Positions 26,061-35,669 of a DNA stretch of 64,000 nucleotides are shown piece after piece. Positions within the stretch are counted from its first letter, which is position 1. Each line of letters begins with the position of its first letter. This DNA comes from Planctomyces sp. (lineage in GTDB: Bacteria > Planctomycetota > Planctomycetia > Planctomycetales > Planctomycetaceae): NCBI GenBank assembly GCA_016795105.1, contig JAEUIH010000038.1, positions 1 through 64,000 of the forward strand, written 5' to 3'. Position numbers and translations under genes: made by a program. Below the pieces are notes generated by a model. The model saw only the letters and a list, made by a program, of their open reading frames with translations, ran no database searches and was not told the DNA's origin.

Positions 26061-29000
26061 GTGAGACGACACGGCTTTCTGGCGGCGGTTGTGCTTGGAA
26101 CAGCAGCAACAACCGGCTGGCTGGTATACAACGACGGCGATCTTGGAGCATCTGAGGAAACAGGAAAGTCCTTCCGGGAAGCGATGACACGCGCTTCTGA
26201 GAATGCGACTCCGGTCGAGGATCCGAATGGGATCCGGCTCAGATACTATGATGAAAAATGGGACCGAGTTCTGAAGAACTTTTCAGAGCAGGCGGAACTG
26301 TCACTCATCATGAAGGAAGTTCCACCGGGCCGATTTGCCCGGCTGGACGGAACTCGGTATGAGCTCGAATCTGCATTGAGAATCCTCAACACAGAGCTCG
26401 AACCACAGGGCTATCGCCTTCTCCATCAAAATCAGTTCCTGATTGTTCTGAATCTGGATGAAGCCCGAACGGAATATGCACGCCCTCGCGTTGGAAGTGC
26501 AACACCAACTCCAACAGTTCCAATCTCGGATCGAAATCGAACGGATGAAGGTGCCGAGCGACTGATTAAGTCGTCTTCGGATCGACTCACCGCGTCGTCT
26601 CCGAATTCGCGAGCAAGCCGCATACAGCCGGTGAGTGGCCAGGAGCGACGAGACCGTACGGAGAAGGTGCCTGTCTGGACAACATCTCATTCAAGACCGC
26701 TGGATGAAGAAGTCACTGAACAGGAAACCGAGCAATCAACAGATGCTCCGCTGACTGTCGCCGTAGACTGCAGACATACTCGGGCAGCCGATCTGGCCAG
26801 AAACATCTACCTTGTCTTTGAGTCCCGCGCCGATCTGCAGAAGACTGGGGGAGTCAATAACCTTCCGACCTTTGCGGTGTATGAACCGACGCAAAAAGGC
26901 AAGCTGGCAGCAGAACGCAAGCTTGCATTTCGCATGGGCATTGATCAGGGAAACAATCAACTGATCATTGAGGCGTCATCTGATCGCATGCCTCATATTC
27001 AGACACTGATCTCTGAACTGGATAAGCCTGTCACGGACCCGGAATCTGAAGTCAGACTTCTGCCGAATAATGGTCTGTCCGCCAAGACAGCCAAAGATCT
27101 GAATGAACAAATTCAGCAGATGATCGAACTGCGGGCAACACCGACTGTGCTGCCTCGAACATCGTCGCCTCGTCAGGCTGCAAACCCGTTTGCTCAGCAG
27201 GCAGACGAACCAGGACAACAGCCAACAGCCGAGGGCACCGAGCCACCGGCGGCCGGCGAAGGCACCGGCAATTCATTAAATCTGCGTGGTGAAGTCAACG
27301 TGCAGGCGATGTCTGACCTGCAGGTCCTGATCCTTAAGGGGAACAGGGAAGACGTTGAAAAGGTCGCCGAAATCATCGCCAGACTCGAGAAGATGAGTGT
27401 CGGATCGCTTGCTGGCGTTTATCTGGTTCCTCTTCAGAACGTCAACTCGGAAGCGATGTCAGTCGTCATGACATCGGTCTATGAGCAGCTTGCGGAACTT
27501 CGACAGCGAGGCGGAACGGCAACGAACCGAAAGTCTGCTGCTTTCGTCGCAGTTGTGCAGCCAAACGCCCTGCTCGTGATTGCATCCGAACTTGAGATGG
27601 AAGACGTTCGAAAGCTGGTGGTGGATCTTGATAAGCCACTGGACCCTGAATTCGAATTTCAGGTGTACTCGCTGAAAAATGCGATCGCTTCTCAGGTCGT
27701 CACGGCTTTGGAGAGCTTCTACGAAGAGCCTCAGGGCCTTCGAACACGACCTCGGGCAATTGCCGATGTTCGTACGAACTCTGTGATCGTTCAGGGGCGT
27801 CCCAACGACCTGAAAGAAGTTGAAAAACTGATTGAGCGAATCGACCTGGACACTCCAGGAGCGGTCCATCGTGTCCAGATCTTCCCGCTGAAGAATGCAT
27901 TAGCAGAAGAACTCTCCACAACCATCAGCACAGCAATCCAGTCTGTCAGCAACCCGCCTCAGCAGGTTGGACAGGGTGGCCAGGGAGGCTTTGGTGGAGG
28001 CTTCGGCGGAAACCAGGGCGCACAGGAGCTGCGAGACAGCAAGTCTGTCGCACTTGAGTTCCTGACCACTGATGGAAACGCCAGACAACTCATTAAATCC
28101 GGCATTTTGGCCGATGTGCGAGTCAACGCTGATGTTCGATCGAACAGCCTGATTATCTCGGCACCCGAAGCCAGTATGGGATTGATGGAAGCCTTGATTC
28201 GTCAGTTGGACCGGGCACCTTCCGCAATCGCAGAGATCAAGGTCTTCACGCTGAGAAATGCGGATGCTGAACAGTCAGTCGAACTGCTGCAGACGCTGTT
28301 CGAAAATCAGAATCAGGAAGACCAGCTGGGAATTCAGATTGCCGGAGCTGAGGATGCGGGAAGCAGCCTCGTCCCCCTGACGTTCTCTGCGGATATCAGA
28401 ACGAATACTGTACTTGCGGTAGGAAGTCCTGAATCGCTGAGTGTTGTTGAGGCAATCCTGTTGCGACTGGACTCCGAGAATACTCGTCAACGTACCACGG
28501 AAGTCATTCCTCTGAGGAATGCACCTGCGGATGTTGTGGCCGACGCATTGACTCGATTCCTCGATCAGCAGGCAGCTCTTCAGGACAGCAGCGAAGACCT
28601 GATCAGCAACATTGAACGACTGCGACAGGAAGTCATTATTGCGGAAGACACGAACAGTAACTCACTGATCATCAGTGCGTCGCCTCAGTACTTCTCACAG
28701 ATTGATCGCATCGTTGAATCTCTCGATGCAACTCCTCCGGAAGTGGTCATCCAGGCACTGATTGTCGAAGTCACTCTGGACCAGACCGATGAATTCGGTA
28801 TTGAACTTGGATTCCAGGACCCGCTGCTTCTGAAGCGAAGCGTTGCCTCGGTCCCCGGGCTGAACTTCAACACCACGAACATCGGACTCGGAAATAACAC
28901 GACCACGACGAACAACGGTCTGGTGGGAACACAGGGAATCAGCAACTTCTCGCTGGGCCGTCAGAACACTGACCTCGGCTTTGGGGGATTTGTATTCTCA

Positions 29001-29957
29001 GCTCAGTCCGATGCGGTCAACGTTCTGCTGCGAGCACTGGCCGCAAAGCGTTCTGTTCAGATTCTGAGCCGTCCGCAGGTGCGAACGACCAACAACAATC
29101 TGGCTCTGGTACGAGTTGGACAGGAAATCCCTGTCACGGACGGTGTTACGATTACCCAGAACGGTACAGTACAGCCAAACGTCAGCCGACAGCCAACCGG
29201 TATTATCCTGGAAGTTACTCCACGAATCACGCCGGATGGGATTATTGCCATGGCCGTCTATGCGGAGAAAAGCAGCCTCGCAGACGGTGGTGTTCCAGTG
29301 TTTATCGATGCAACAACCGGGAATACAGTGGAAAGTCCAATCATCAATCAGGCCATTGCAGATACCACTGTCAACGTGCCTAACGGCCAGACGATTGTCA
29401 TCGGGGGTATGATCACCAAGACCGATTCGACTCTGGAACGTAAGGTGCCATGGCTGGGTGACATTCCGTTCGTGGGACAGGCGTTCCGATATGACGGCAC
29501 GACCATCAGCAGAACAGAACTTCTGATCTTCCTGACTCCACGCATCATTCTGAATGATCTCGATTCTGAACTGATCAAACAGATTGAAGCTGAACGAATG
29601 CACTTTATCGAATCGGACGCCGAACAGTTGCATGGCCCGCTTTACAGTGTGCCACCTGCGCAGCACTCTGGTCAGGGCCAACCGGTCATAAATGGGCAGA
29701 TCATTGAAGAACGTGTCTTCGAAGGTCAGGTCATTGAAGGGCAGCCACTTCCTGGCGGCGAGCCAATTGTTGATCCAGTCCCGCAGATTCAGATCGACGA
29801 CCAGTCCGGAACTGATGCCGGCGGGCTTGTGGATGAGCGAGATGCGATCCGAAGAGTGCGAGCTGAGCAGGCAGAAATTCTGCGTCGCAGAAAAACGGCA
29901 GCGGCCGAAAGTTCTGAAACAACTGAGTCTGCTGCATCCGGTACTAAGCAACGCTGA
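26061..29957 (+). CDS. Very long secretin (type II secretion GspD / type IV pilus PilQ-like)
   Basis: The GTG start at 26061 has GAAGGA about ten bases upstream and opens an export signal (VRRHGFLAAVVLGTAATTGWL). The frame extends to 25950, but those codons do not look coding. At about 1298 residues it is roughly twice the usual GspD length. Residues 60-140 form an STN-like N0 domain, followed by at least five N1-type secretin repeats (SLKNAIASQVVTALESFYEE, IFPLKNALAEELSTTIS and VFTLRNADAEQSVELLQTLF). A Gly/Gln loop (GGFGGGFGGNQG) lies between repeats. The C-terminal secretin beta-barrel ends VPWLGDIPFVGQAFRYDG and TELLIFLTPRIILND. A 120-residue polar tail follows. It forms an outer-membrane export channel. 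Confidence 0.93.
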   Translation: MRRHGFLAAVVLGTAATTGWLVYNDGDLGASEETGKSFREAMTRASENATPVEDPNGIRLRYYDEKWDRVLKNFSEQAELSLIMKEVPPGRFARLDGTRYELESALRILNTELEPQGYRLLHQNQFLIVLNLDEARTEYARPRVGSATPTPTVPISDRNRTDEGAERLIKSSSDRLTASSPNSRASRIQPVSGQERRDRTEKVPVWTTSHSRPLDEEVTEQETEQSTDAPLTVAVDCRHTRAADLARNIYLVFESRADLQKTGGVNNLPTFAVYEPTQKGKLAAERKLAFRMGIDQGNNQLIIEASSDRMPHIQTLISELDKPVTDPESEVRLLPNNGLSAKTAKDLNEQIQQMIELRATPTVLPRTSSPRQAANPFAQQADEPGQQPTAEGTEPPAAGEGTGNSLNLRGEVNVQAMSDLQVLILKGNREDVEKVAEIIARLEKMSVGSLAGVYLVPLQNVNSEAMSVVMTSVYEQLAELRQRGGTATNRKSAAFVAVVQPNALLVIASELEMEDVRKLVVDLDKPLDPEFEFQVYSLKNAIASQVVTALESFYEEPQGLRTRPRAIADVRTNSVIVQGRPNDLKEVEKLIERIDLDTPGAVHRVQIFPLKNALAEELSTTISTAIQSVSNPPQQVGQGGQGGFGGGFGGNQGAQELRDSKSVALEFLTTDGNARQLIKSGILADVRVNADVRSNSLIISAPEASMGLMEALIRQLDRAPSAIAEIKVFTLRNADAEQSVELLQTLFENQNQEDQLGIQIAGAEDAGSSLVPLTFSADIRTNTVLAVGSPESLSVVEAILLRLDSENTRQRTTEVIPLRNAPADVVADALTRFLDQQAALQDSSEDLISNIERLRQEVIIAEDTNSNSLIISASPQYFSQIDRIVESLDATPPEVVIQALIVEVTLDQTDEFGIELGFQDPLLLKRSVASVPGLNFNTTNIGLGNNTTTTNNGLVGTQGISNFSLGRQNTDLGFGGFVFSAQSDAVNVLLRALAAKRSVQILSRPQVRTTNNNLALVRVGQEIPVTDGVTITQNGTVQPNVSRQPTGIILEVTPRITPDGIIAMAVYAEKSSLADGGVPVFIDATTGNTVESPIINQAIADTTVNVPNGQTIVIGGMITKTDSTLERKVPWLGDIPFVGQAFRYDGTTISRTELLIFLTPRIILNDLDSELIKQIEAERMHFIESDAEQLHGPLYSVPPAQHSGQGQPVINGQIIEERVFEGQVIEGQPLPGGEPIVDPVPQIQIDDQSGTDAGGLVDERDAIRRVRAEQAEILRRRKTAAAESSETTESAASGTKQR

Positions 29958-29978
29958 TCGAAACGGGAGGACCATACG

Positions 29979-30647
29979 ATGAAGTCCACAGGTTACTTTT
30001 TCCTGACAGCAGCCCTCTCGATCGTGACTCTCTCCGGATGTGTGTCGACACCCACATCCACCCTTCTCAAAGATCCGGGACGGCTGGTGGGGCGACCAAG
30101 AACGGAGAAGAACGTCGTCAAAGTCCTGTGCCTTTGGGAACCATCTCAGGGCACAGGTGTTGATGGGAAGCCAAGCCGAGGATTTGCGGGACAGATTCTG
30201 TTCTTCGGCCCCAAAGACAAAGCTGCTGTCAGAGCTGCTGGCGAAGTTCGGATCACCGAATACGAGCCGTACGATCCTGAGGATGAAGAACTTCCGGAAC
30301 CCCTGCACACATTCAACTTCTCCGCCGAAGCCTGGGATGTGCACTGCACAGAGGGTTCGCTGGGCTATTCCTACAGCGTATTTATTCCGTACACGAAAAA
30401 ACATCGTGATGTGGCACACTGCGGCCTGAAGGTGGAATTCATTGGCGAAGGAGGCCGCACAGTGTCCTCAGACATCACTGCCGTGATCCTGCCTGCCAAA
30501 GGAGCTTCTTCGACGACGGCCCTGAAGCGCAACGTCGTGAAAAATGTTCGTCCGGCATCGAAATCCGAAGTCCGGGAGGACAGCAATTCGACATCGCATT
30601 CACCGAAGAATTCACTGAATTCCGAAACCATCGCCCTTCCCCGCTGA
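29979..30647 (+). CDS. Lipoprotein co-transcribed with the secretin
   Basis: A 222-residue protein. The signal peptide ends in a lipobox LSGC with the acceptor Cys at residue 21. The mature part is a single beta-rich domain (VVKVLCLWEPSQG, GFAGQILFFG, AGEVRITEYEPYD and YSYSVFIPYTKKHRD) with a disordered Ser/Asn tail. The start is 21 bp after the secretin stop, with GGGAGGAC upstream. The position suggests a secretin-associated lipoprotein, perhaps pilotin-like, but there is no sequence match that I recognise, so this is inference. Confidence 0.8.
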   Translation: MKSTGYFFLTAALSIVTLSGCVSTPTSTLLKDPGRLVGRPRTEKNVVKVLCLWEPSQGTGVDGKPSRGFAGQILFFGPKDKAAVRAAGEVRITEYEPYDPEDEELPEPLHTFNFSAEAWDVHCTEGSLGYSYSVFIPYTKKHRDVAHCGLKVEFIGEGGRTVSSDITAVILPAKGASSTTALKRNVVKNVRPASKSEVREDSNSTSHSPKNSLNSETIALPR

Positions 30648-30719
30648 GTTGAGTCACTTGCAAAATGCGTGAAACTTGACGAATCGTCGCCGGGACACGA
30701 AGCTACCTCCGCATACGGG

Positions 30720-30753
30720 CGGGTCGACAGGGAGTCTGCGACCCGGCTCCCTG
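30720..30753 (+). promoter_or_regulatory. Two interleaved inverted repeats (alternative hairpins) ahead of the kinase gene
   Basis: Arm order is CGGGTCG (30720-30726), CAGGGAG (30728-30734), CGACCCG (30739-30745), CTCCCTG (30747-30753). Each 7-bp pair is perfect, and the two hairpins overlap, each with a 12-nt loop. They are mutually exclusive as simple hairpins. A pseudoknot using all pairs would have one-base loops and is sterically doubtful. The element ends 39 bp before the sensor-kinase start codon. It could be an RNA switch, a nested operator or a dispersed repeat. Confidence 0.55.
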
Positions 30754-30792
30754 TAATGATGTCCGGGCACGACCCTGCGGCGGGAACAAAGG

Positions 30793-33363
30793 ATGACTGA
30801 ATCAGAGAGTGGTGTCAGGAATTCGCGACCATGGTCTTCGCTTGCCACTGCTCCGGAGGAAACCGCCGGCTGGACAAATGAACTCTCCCAGCTGAAGCTC
30901 CAGATCCGTCAGCTCAATGACCAGTCTGTTCACGGACTCGCAGAGTATTTGATGGAGCATCCTGAAGACTTGTCTGTTCTGCTCTCAGCAATCAATACCA
31001 CTCAGGTCAATGCGGCCGCGTGCGAACTGTTTGATGCCGGATCTCCAGAACAGCTGATCAAACACTTTTGGACGCTCATTCTTCCCGAAACGTTGCCAGC
31101 GCTGCTGCGATTTATTGAAGCGATCGCCGAGTGCCGTGAACATGTCCGATACGTGCTTCTGAGCCAGACCCTGAATGGGCGGATACTTCGTCTCGAAATC
31201 GAATCAACCATCGAGTACTCACCGGAGCGAGTCATTGAATCGTGTCGCGTTCAAAGTGTGACTCGAAACACATCAATGGAGACTCGACAGGATCGACTGC
31301 GACTGATTCGATCTCTGGCGTTGGAAGCTTCCGCGGTTGGCTGCTGGCAATGGGATATTCAGGATGACAGACTGATCTGCGACGAGACAATTCAGCACCT
31401 GATGGGAACGGGCGATTCACAGAACCCGATCTCTGCATTCGCGAACCTTTCTCGAGTTCACCCGGATGACCTTCAACGGTGTGAACCATTTGTGACGGAA
31501 CTGAAATCCGGCGCGCTGCAGGAATTTCAGCTGGAATGCAGATTTCTCGACATGAACAACTGCTGGAGATGGCACCAGGTACGAGGCAGAACGTTCGGAT
31601 ACACGGCCGAAGGATATCCCACAAGCGTCATTGGTACATTGCACGATATTGATGACACTCGGAAACCGGAGCAACTGCTGAGACTTGAACGAGAAGTTCT
31701 GTCGATGGCTGAAACGGTGTCGTCATTTGATGAAAGTATGACACATCTGGCGAAGGGGCTGGAACGCATTTGGCCGGGAGTGCGGTGTGGTGTGAATGTT
31801 TTCGATTCGGCAACTGGCCGATGTCGGGTCGCTGCAGCCCCGTCAATGCCACAGGATTATGTGAACGCCGTTAATCAGTATCGAATTGGCAACTATCCAT
31901 CTGCCTGTGGAACAGCAGTGACCTCGCGAAAGTGCTGTTTTATTAACGACATTCACACTGACGCGCGTGTGAGTGAGTCCAGCCGACTTTACGACGCATG
32001 GAAAGTGCGATCCTGCTGGTCATTGCCAGCTGTGATCGGAAATGGTGAAGCGGTCGCAACGCTGTGTCTGATGTTTGAAAGACCCTGCATTCCGCGACCT
32101 TCTGAACAGGCTGCTCTCGAACGAGTCGGGCAGACGATTTCGCTGATCATCCGGAACGACATGAGTGAGAAACAAAGGAGACTTCTGGAGTCAAGAATTC
32201 AGTTTCGTGAAAAACTGGAATCTCTCGGAACACTGGCCGGTGGCATTGCCCATGACTTCAACAACCTGCTCACGGTCATTATTGGGCATGCTGAACTGCT
32301 CAGGAACTCAAGGCACGGAGATTCAGAGGTGATCTTCGGAGCCAGCCGTATTCTTGATGCGTCTCGGCTCGCAGCCGATTTATGCAAACAGATGGTGACT
32401 TTCGCCGGACAATCCGAGAATGTCTTCGAGCCAGTCGACTTACCACGTGTTGTCAGCGAGGTCTGCAACCTGCTGAGAACTTCGCTGCCGCAGGGAATTA
32501 CCCTTCACACCAGCATTCCAGGCAATGCCTGTCTTGTGCGGGGTGACCGAAGCATGCTGTCGCAGGTGATTATTAACCTGATCACCAATGCATCTGAATC
32601 GATTCGAGGCCGGAGCGGTCAAATTCAGGTCACCCTGTCAACGTTTGTCATCAGTTCGTTCGATCGACCGGAACTGTATGACTCTGCGATTTTGGCTGAT
32701 GGCCACCACGCCTGCATCGAGGTTGTGGATACAGGTAAAGGAATGTCGGTTGAGGAACAACGGCGACTGTTTGAACCGTTCTTTACCACAAAAGATACCG
32801 GCAAGGGACTTGGACTCGCGACGGTGATGGGCATTGTCAGACGACATCATGGTGGAACTGCGGTTACATCCGCAGAGGGACGAGGAAGTCAGTTCAGAGT
32901 GTATATACCGATGATCCAGGCACCTGTAGAACAGAATCCTGTTCGAAGCGGAACACCGACAGAGCCCCAGATTCCTGAGCTTGCTCCAAAGCCGGGGAAA
33001 TCCAGAGTTCTCCTGGTTGATGATGATGACTCCGTCCGAAATTCGATCGCAATGATGCTCCGTTATGATGGACACCCGGTCGAAACATTTGCACGGGGCT
33101 CGGACCTTATTCTCTTTGTGCCTCAGGTGAACCCTGACGACATTCTGATTCTGGATCATCAGATGCCGGGCATCAAAGGAGCCGAATTGCTTCTACAGCT
33201 TCGACAGACAGGCATTAATAACTCGGTCTGCTTTCTCAGTGGCTACACGGGAGAACTGAGAAAACAAGTTGATGTCTCAGACTCCGTCCAAATCCTTGAA
33301 AAGCCCGTATCATTCTCGACACTTCGCCAGACAGTTGCCGAATTGAATCGGTGTCGAGCCTAG
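30793..33363 (+). CDS. Hybrid sensor histidine kinase (PAS, GAF, HisKA, HATPase, receiver)
   Basis: An 856-residue cytosolic protein with no membrane helices. There is an N-terminal helical/PAS-like region, then a PAS fold (VGCWQWDIQDDRLICDE to TLHDIDDTRKPEQ) and a GAF domain (residues about 310-450, with MTHLAKGLERIWPGVRCGV). HisKA has the phospho-acceptor His near residue 487 in LAGGIAHDFNNLL. HATPase has N-box NLITNASESI, G1 VVDTGKGMS and G2 TGKGLGLATV. A C-terminal receiver has its Asp near residue 788 (ILILDHQMPG) and Lys in ILEKPVS. No output domain or cognate regulator lies nearby. It probably senses an intracellular signal through GAF/PAS. Confidence 0.93.
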   Translation: MTESESGVRNSRPWSSLATAPEETAGWTNELSQLKLQIRQLNDQSVHGLAEYLMEHPEDLSVLLSAINTTQVNAAACELFDAGSPEQLIKHFWTLILPETLPALLRFIEAIAECREHVRYVLLSQTLNGRILRLEIESTIEYSPERVIESCRVQSVTRNTSMETRQDRLRLIRSLALEASAVGCWQWDIQDDRLICDETIQHLMGTGDSQNPISAFANLSRVHPDDLQRCEPFVTELKSGALQEFQLECRFLDMNNCWRWHQVRGRTFGYTAEGYPTSVIGTLHDIDDTRKPEQLLRLEREVLSMAETVSSFDESMTHLAKGLERIWPGVRCGVNVFDSATGRCRVAAAPSMPQDYVNAVNQYRIGNYPSACGTAVTSRKCCFINDIHTDARVSESSRLYDAWKVRSCWSLPAVIGNGEAVATLCLMFERPCIPRPSEQAALERVGQTISLIIRNDMSEKQRRLLESRIQFREKLESLGTLAGGIAHDFNNLLTVIIGHAELLRNSRHGDSEVIFGASRILDASRLAADLCKQMVTFAGQSENVFEPVDLPRVVSEVCNLLRTSLPQGITLHTSIPGNACLVRGDRSMLSQVIINLITNASESIRGRSGQIQVTLSTFVISSFDRPELYDSAILADGHHACIEVVDTGKGMSVEEQRRLFEPFFTTKDTGKGLGLATVMGIVRRHHGGTAVTSAEGRGSQFRVYIPMIQAPVEQNPVRSGTPTEPQIPELAPKPGKSRVLLVDDDDSVRNSIAMMLRYDGHPVETFARGSDLILFVPQVNPDDILILDHQMPGIKGAELLLQLRQTGINNSVCFLSGYTGELRKQVDVSDSVQILEKPVSFSTLRQTVAELNRCRA

Positions 33364-33423
33364 CCAACAGATCGTACAGCCAGCGTCATCGCAGCATTCT
33401 TCCAGCATCAGGAACACAAATCC

Positions 33424-34602
33424 GTGGTATTCAGGATTCACACGCAGAACGCCATTCAACGACTAATGAAACTGCTCTCGATCCCAGGAGGCAGCGGGCA
33501 TGAACTGGCCGTCAGTGAACATCTTCGCGAAGCCCTGAAGGGAGCTGGAATTCCGGATTCAGCATTCACGATCGACAATGCCAACAAACTCAGCCCTGCC
33601 GGAGGAGAAACGGGGAATCTGATTGTTCGACTGAAAGGGACAAAGAAGGGGCCTCGCAGAATGTTGATGGCCCATATGGATACGGTCCCCATTGCTGTCG
33701 GATGTCAACCCGTGATTGATGGAGAGTGGATTCGACCACAATCCTCGACCACCGCACTTGGCGGCGACAACAGAGGTGGGTGTGCAGTTGTTCTGACAGC
33801 AGTCCTTGAGGCAATTGAACAGGGCCTCTCGTACCCGCCCCTGACACTGCTGTTTACGGTGCAGGAAGAAATCGGACTTCGAGGCGCCAAAAGTGTCAAC
33901 GTTTCAAAGCTGGGCAATCCGGAACTTTGCTTCAACTGGGATGGACGCGTTCCGGCGACATTGATCCTTGGCGCAGTGGGAGCCAGCAATCTCACGATCC
34001 GCATCGATGGAATTGCCAGCCATGCAGGCGTCCACCCGGAACTCGGCGTAAACGCACTCTGCGCCGCTTCGCTGGCAGTGACAGACCTGCAGCAAAATGG
34101 CTGGCACGGACTTGTTGTGAAGGGCAAACGCCGGGGGACCAGCAATATTGGGGTCGTACGCGGCGGCGATGCGACCAATGTAGTCATGCCGGAGGTTGTG
34201 CTTCATGCCGAATGCCGCAGTCATGATTCCGCGTTCCGAGAGAAAATCGTCAGTGAGTTCAGAAAAGCGTTTGTTCGTGGAGTGAAGGGAATCAAGTCAG
34301 CAGACGGTAAATCGGCGAAACTGACATTTGAGGAAGAAGTTCGATACGAAGCGTTTCGAATCGATGCCGAAGCGGAATGCGTGAAAGCCGCAAAGACCAT
34401 CGCGGAATCGCTCGGCCTGCCCTGCGAAACTCGAATCAGCGATGGCGGTCTTGACGCAAACTGGCTGTTTCAGCATGGCCTGCCAACAGTCACTCTGGGA
34501 TGTGGACAACACCAAATCCATACCGTGAGTGAAAGGCTGAACATCGCCGAATATCTGTCCGCCTGCCAAATGGGGCTTGGACTTGCCACAGCCGCACTTT
34601 AG
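33424..34602 (+). CDS. M20/M42-type metallopeptidase (tripeptide-aminopeptidase-like)
   Basis: A 392-residue protein from GTG 33424. The di-zinc set is visible: AHMDTVP (His and catalytic Asp), LGGDNRGGCA (bridging Asp), TVQEEIGLRG (general-base Glu plus ligand Glu), NWDGR (Asp ligand) and CGQHQIHTVSE (final His). A dimerisation-type insert (IRIDGIASHAGVHPELG) separates the halves, as in PepT and similar M20 enzymes. It probably removes N-terminal residues from small peptides in the cytoplasm. It stands 42 bp upstream of the prenyl synthase and may be transcribed with it. Confidence 0.9.
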   Translation: MVFRIHTQNAIQRLMKLLSIPGGSGHELAVSEHLREALKGAGIPDSAFTIDNANKLSPAGGETGNLIVRLKGTKKGPRRMLMAHMDTVPIAVGCQPVIDGEWIRPQSSTTALGGDNRGGCAVVLTAVLEAIEQGLSYPPLTLLFTVQEEIGLRGAKSVNVSKLGNPELCFNWDGRVPATLILGAVGASNLTIRIDGIASHAGVHPELGVNALCAASLAVTDLQQNGWHGLVVKGKRRGTSNIGVVRGGDATNVVMPEVVLHAECRSHDSAFREKIVSEFRKAFVRGVKGIKSADGKSAKLTFEEEVRYEAFRIDAEAECVKAAKTIAESLGLPCETRISDGGLDANWLFQHGLPTVTLGCGQHQIHTVSERLNIAEYLSACQMGLGLATAAL

Positions 34603-34643
34603 AACCTGTCCGACAAACCGGAACTCTGCTATCATTGCGGCAT

Positions 34644-35669
34644 ATGAATTCTGACAGGTTTCAACATCACCTGGCCTCAATGCGAACTTCCGTGGAGGAA
34701 GCTCTGGCGGTTGCCGTTGCGCAAACTGATTGGCCCGAATCGCTGGAAGACGCAGTACGCTACAGTTTGCTGGCCGGAGGTAAACGACTGCGGCCCTTAC
34801 TGGTGTTGCTGGCTTCTGAAATGTTTGGCGGACGTATGGAAGATGCCATGCCCGCAGCATGTGCCATCGAAATGATCCATACCTATTCTCTGATCCATGA
34901 TGATCTGCCGTCGATGGATAACGACAACTACCGTCGAGGTCGATTAACGAACCACCGAATTTACGGGGATGCGATGGCAATCCTCGCCGGTGACTGCCTG
35001 CTCACTCGTGCATTTGAACTTCTTGGCGGAACCCCTGGACCGCCCGACAGAATGATTCGAATGGTGCAAATTCTGGCTGCCGCAGCCGGCGGAGCAGGAA
35101 TGGTGGGTGGACAGGTTCTGGATCTGGAAGCCGAACGAGGCCCCCTCAGGGGGCCCGATTTTGCTGAAGAGCGAGATTCTTCTTCACAAACCTGTGGTGA
35201 ATCAGCAGAAAATACGGAAATCAATGGGACAAAAGCATTAAAACCCCCGAATTTCTTCGGAAAGCAGGCCAACTGTTCGGACTCAAATCTCGTAGATCAG
35301 TTGATCCGCATTCATACTATGAAGACGGGAGCACTCATTTCCGGAGCGCTGGATCTGGGAGCAACTTCAGCTGGAGCAGAACCGCAGGACTGCGACAGGC
35401 TGAAACAATATGGATATCGAATTGGACTCGCATTTCAGATCGCTGATGACCTGCTGGACATCACCGGCGATCAAGCTCGACTTGGCAAAACGCCGGGACG
35501 GGACGTTGACCTTGGAAAACTCACATACCCAGCCTTTTGGGGAATTGACGAAAGTCGCCAGCGTGCGAAAACTCTGATCAGCGAAGCCTGCGGATTACTC
35601 GACATCTATGGCGAGCGAGCGGTTTGGCTGAAAGAACTGGCGAATTTCATAGTGGAAAGAGATCACTGA
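34644..35669 (+). CDS. ispA: Polyprenyl (farnesyl/geranylgeranyl) diphosphate synthase with in-frame insertion
   Basis: It condenses dimethylallyl or longer allylic diphosphate with isopentenyl diphosphate. The first Asp-rich motif is IHDDLPSMDNDNYRRGR, the second is FQIADDLLDITGD, and the substrate Lys/Arg are in LLAGGKRLRP. At about 341 residues it is about 40 longer than bacterial IspA. The excess is one polar stretch (residues about 166-212, GPLRGPDF to DSNLVD) placed between GGQVLDLEAE and IRIHTMKTGALI, which are adjacent in relatives apart from a short loop. ATG 34644 is used; a TTG at 34635 is possible. It overlaps dxs, so both isoprenoid steps are coupled. Confidence 0.9.
   Translation: MNSDRFQHHLASMRTSVEEALAVAVAQTDWPESLEDAVRYSLLAGGKRLRPLLVLLASEMFGGRMEDAMPAACAIEMIHTYSLIHDDLPSMDNDNYRRGRLTNHRIYGDAMAILAGDCLLTRAFELLGGTPGPPDRMIRMVQILAAAAGGAGMVGGQVLDLEAERGPLRGPDFAEERDSSSQTCGESAENTEINGTKALKPPNFFGKQANCSDSNLVDQLIRIHTMKTGALISGALDLGATSAGAEPQDCDRLKQYGYRIGLAFQIADDLLDITGDQARLGKTPGRDVDLGKLTYPAFWGIDESRQRAKTLISEACGLLDIYGERAVWLKELANFIVERDH
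35139..35155 (+). repeat. Perfect hairpin at the start of the ispA insertion
   Basis: GGCCCCC-TCA-GGGGGCC is a perfect 7-bp stem with a three-base loop, inside the coding sequence and exactly where the extra protein segment begins. A second small stem (CCGAA/TTCGG near 35247-35262) lies toward the other end of the insertion. Confidence 0.55.

Noticed and set aside
28998-30419. 473-codon minus-strand frame opposite the secretin and lipoprotein genes
   Set aside because: No domain or plausible fold, very Cys/Trp/Arg-rich translation, and both plus-strand genes under it are unmistakable.
30720-30753. H-type pseudoknot using both inverted repeats at once
   Set aside because: Connecting loops would be one base across seven-pair stems, which is not sterically reasonable; kept instead as alternative hairpins.
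34297-34980. 227-codon minus-strand frame over the peptidase/ispA junction
   Set aside because: Antisense to two well-supported enzymes and without recognisable protein features.
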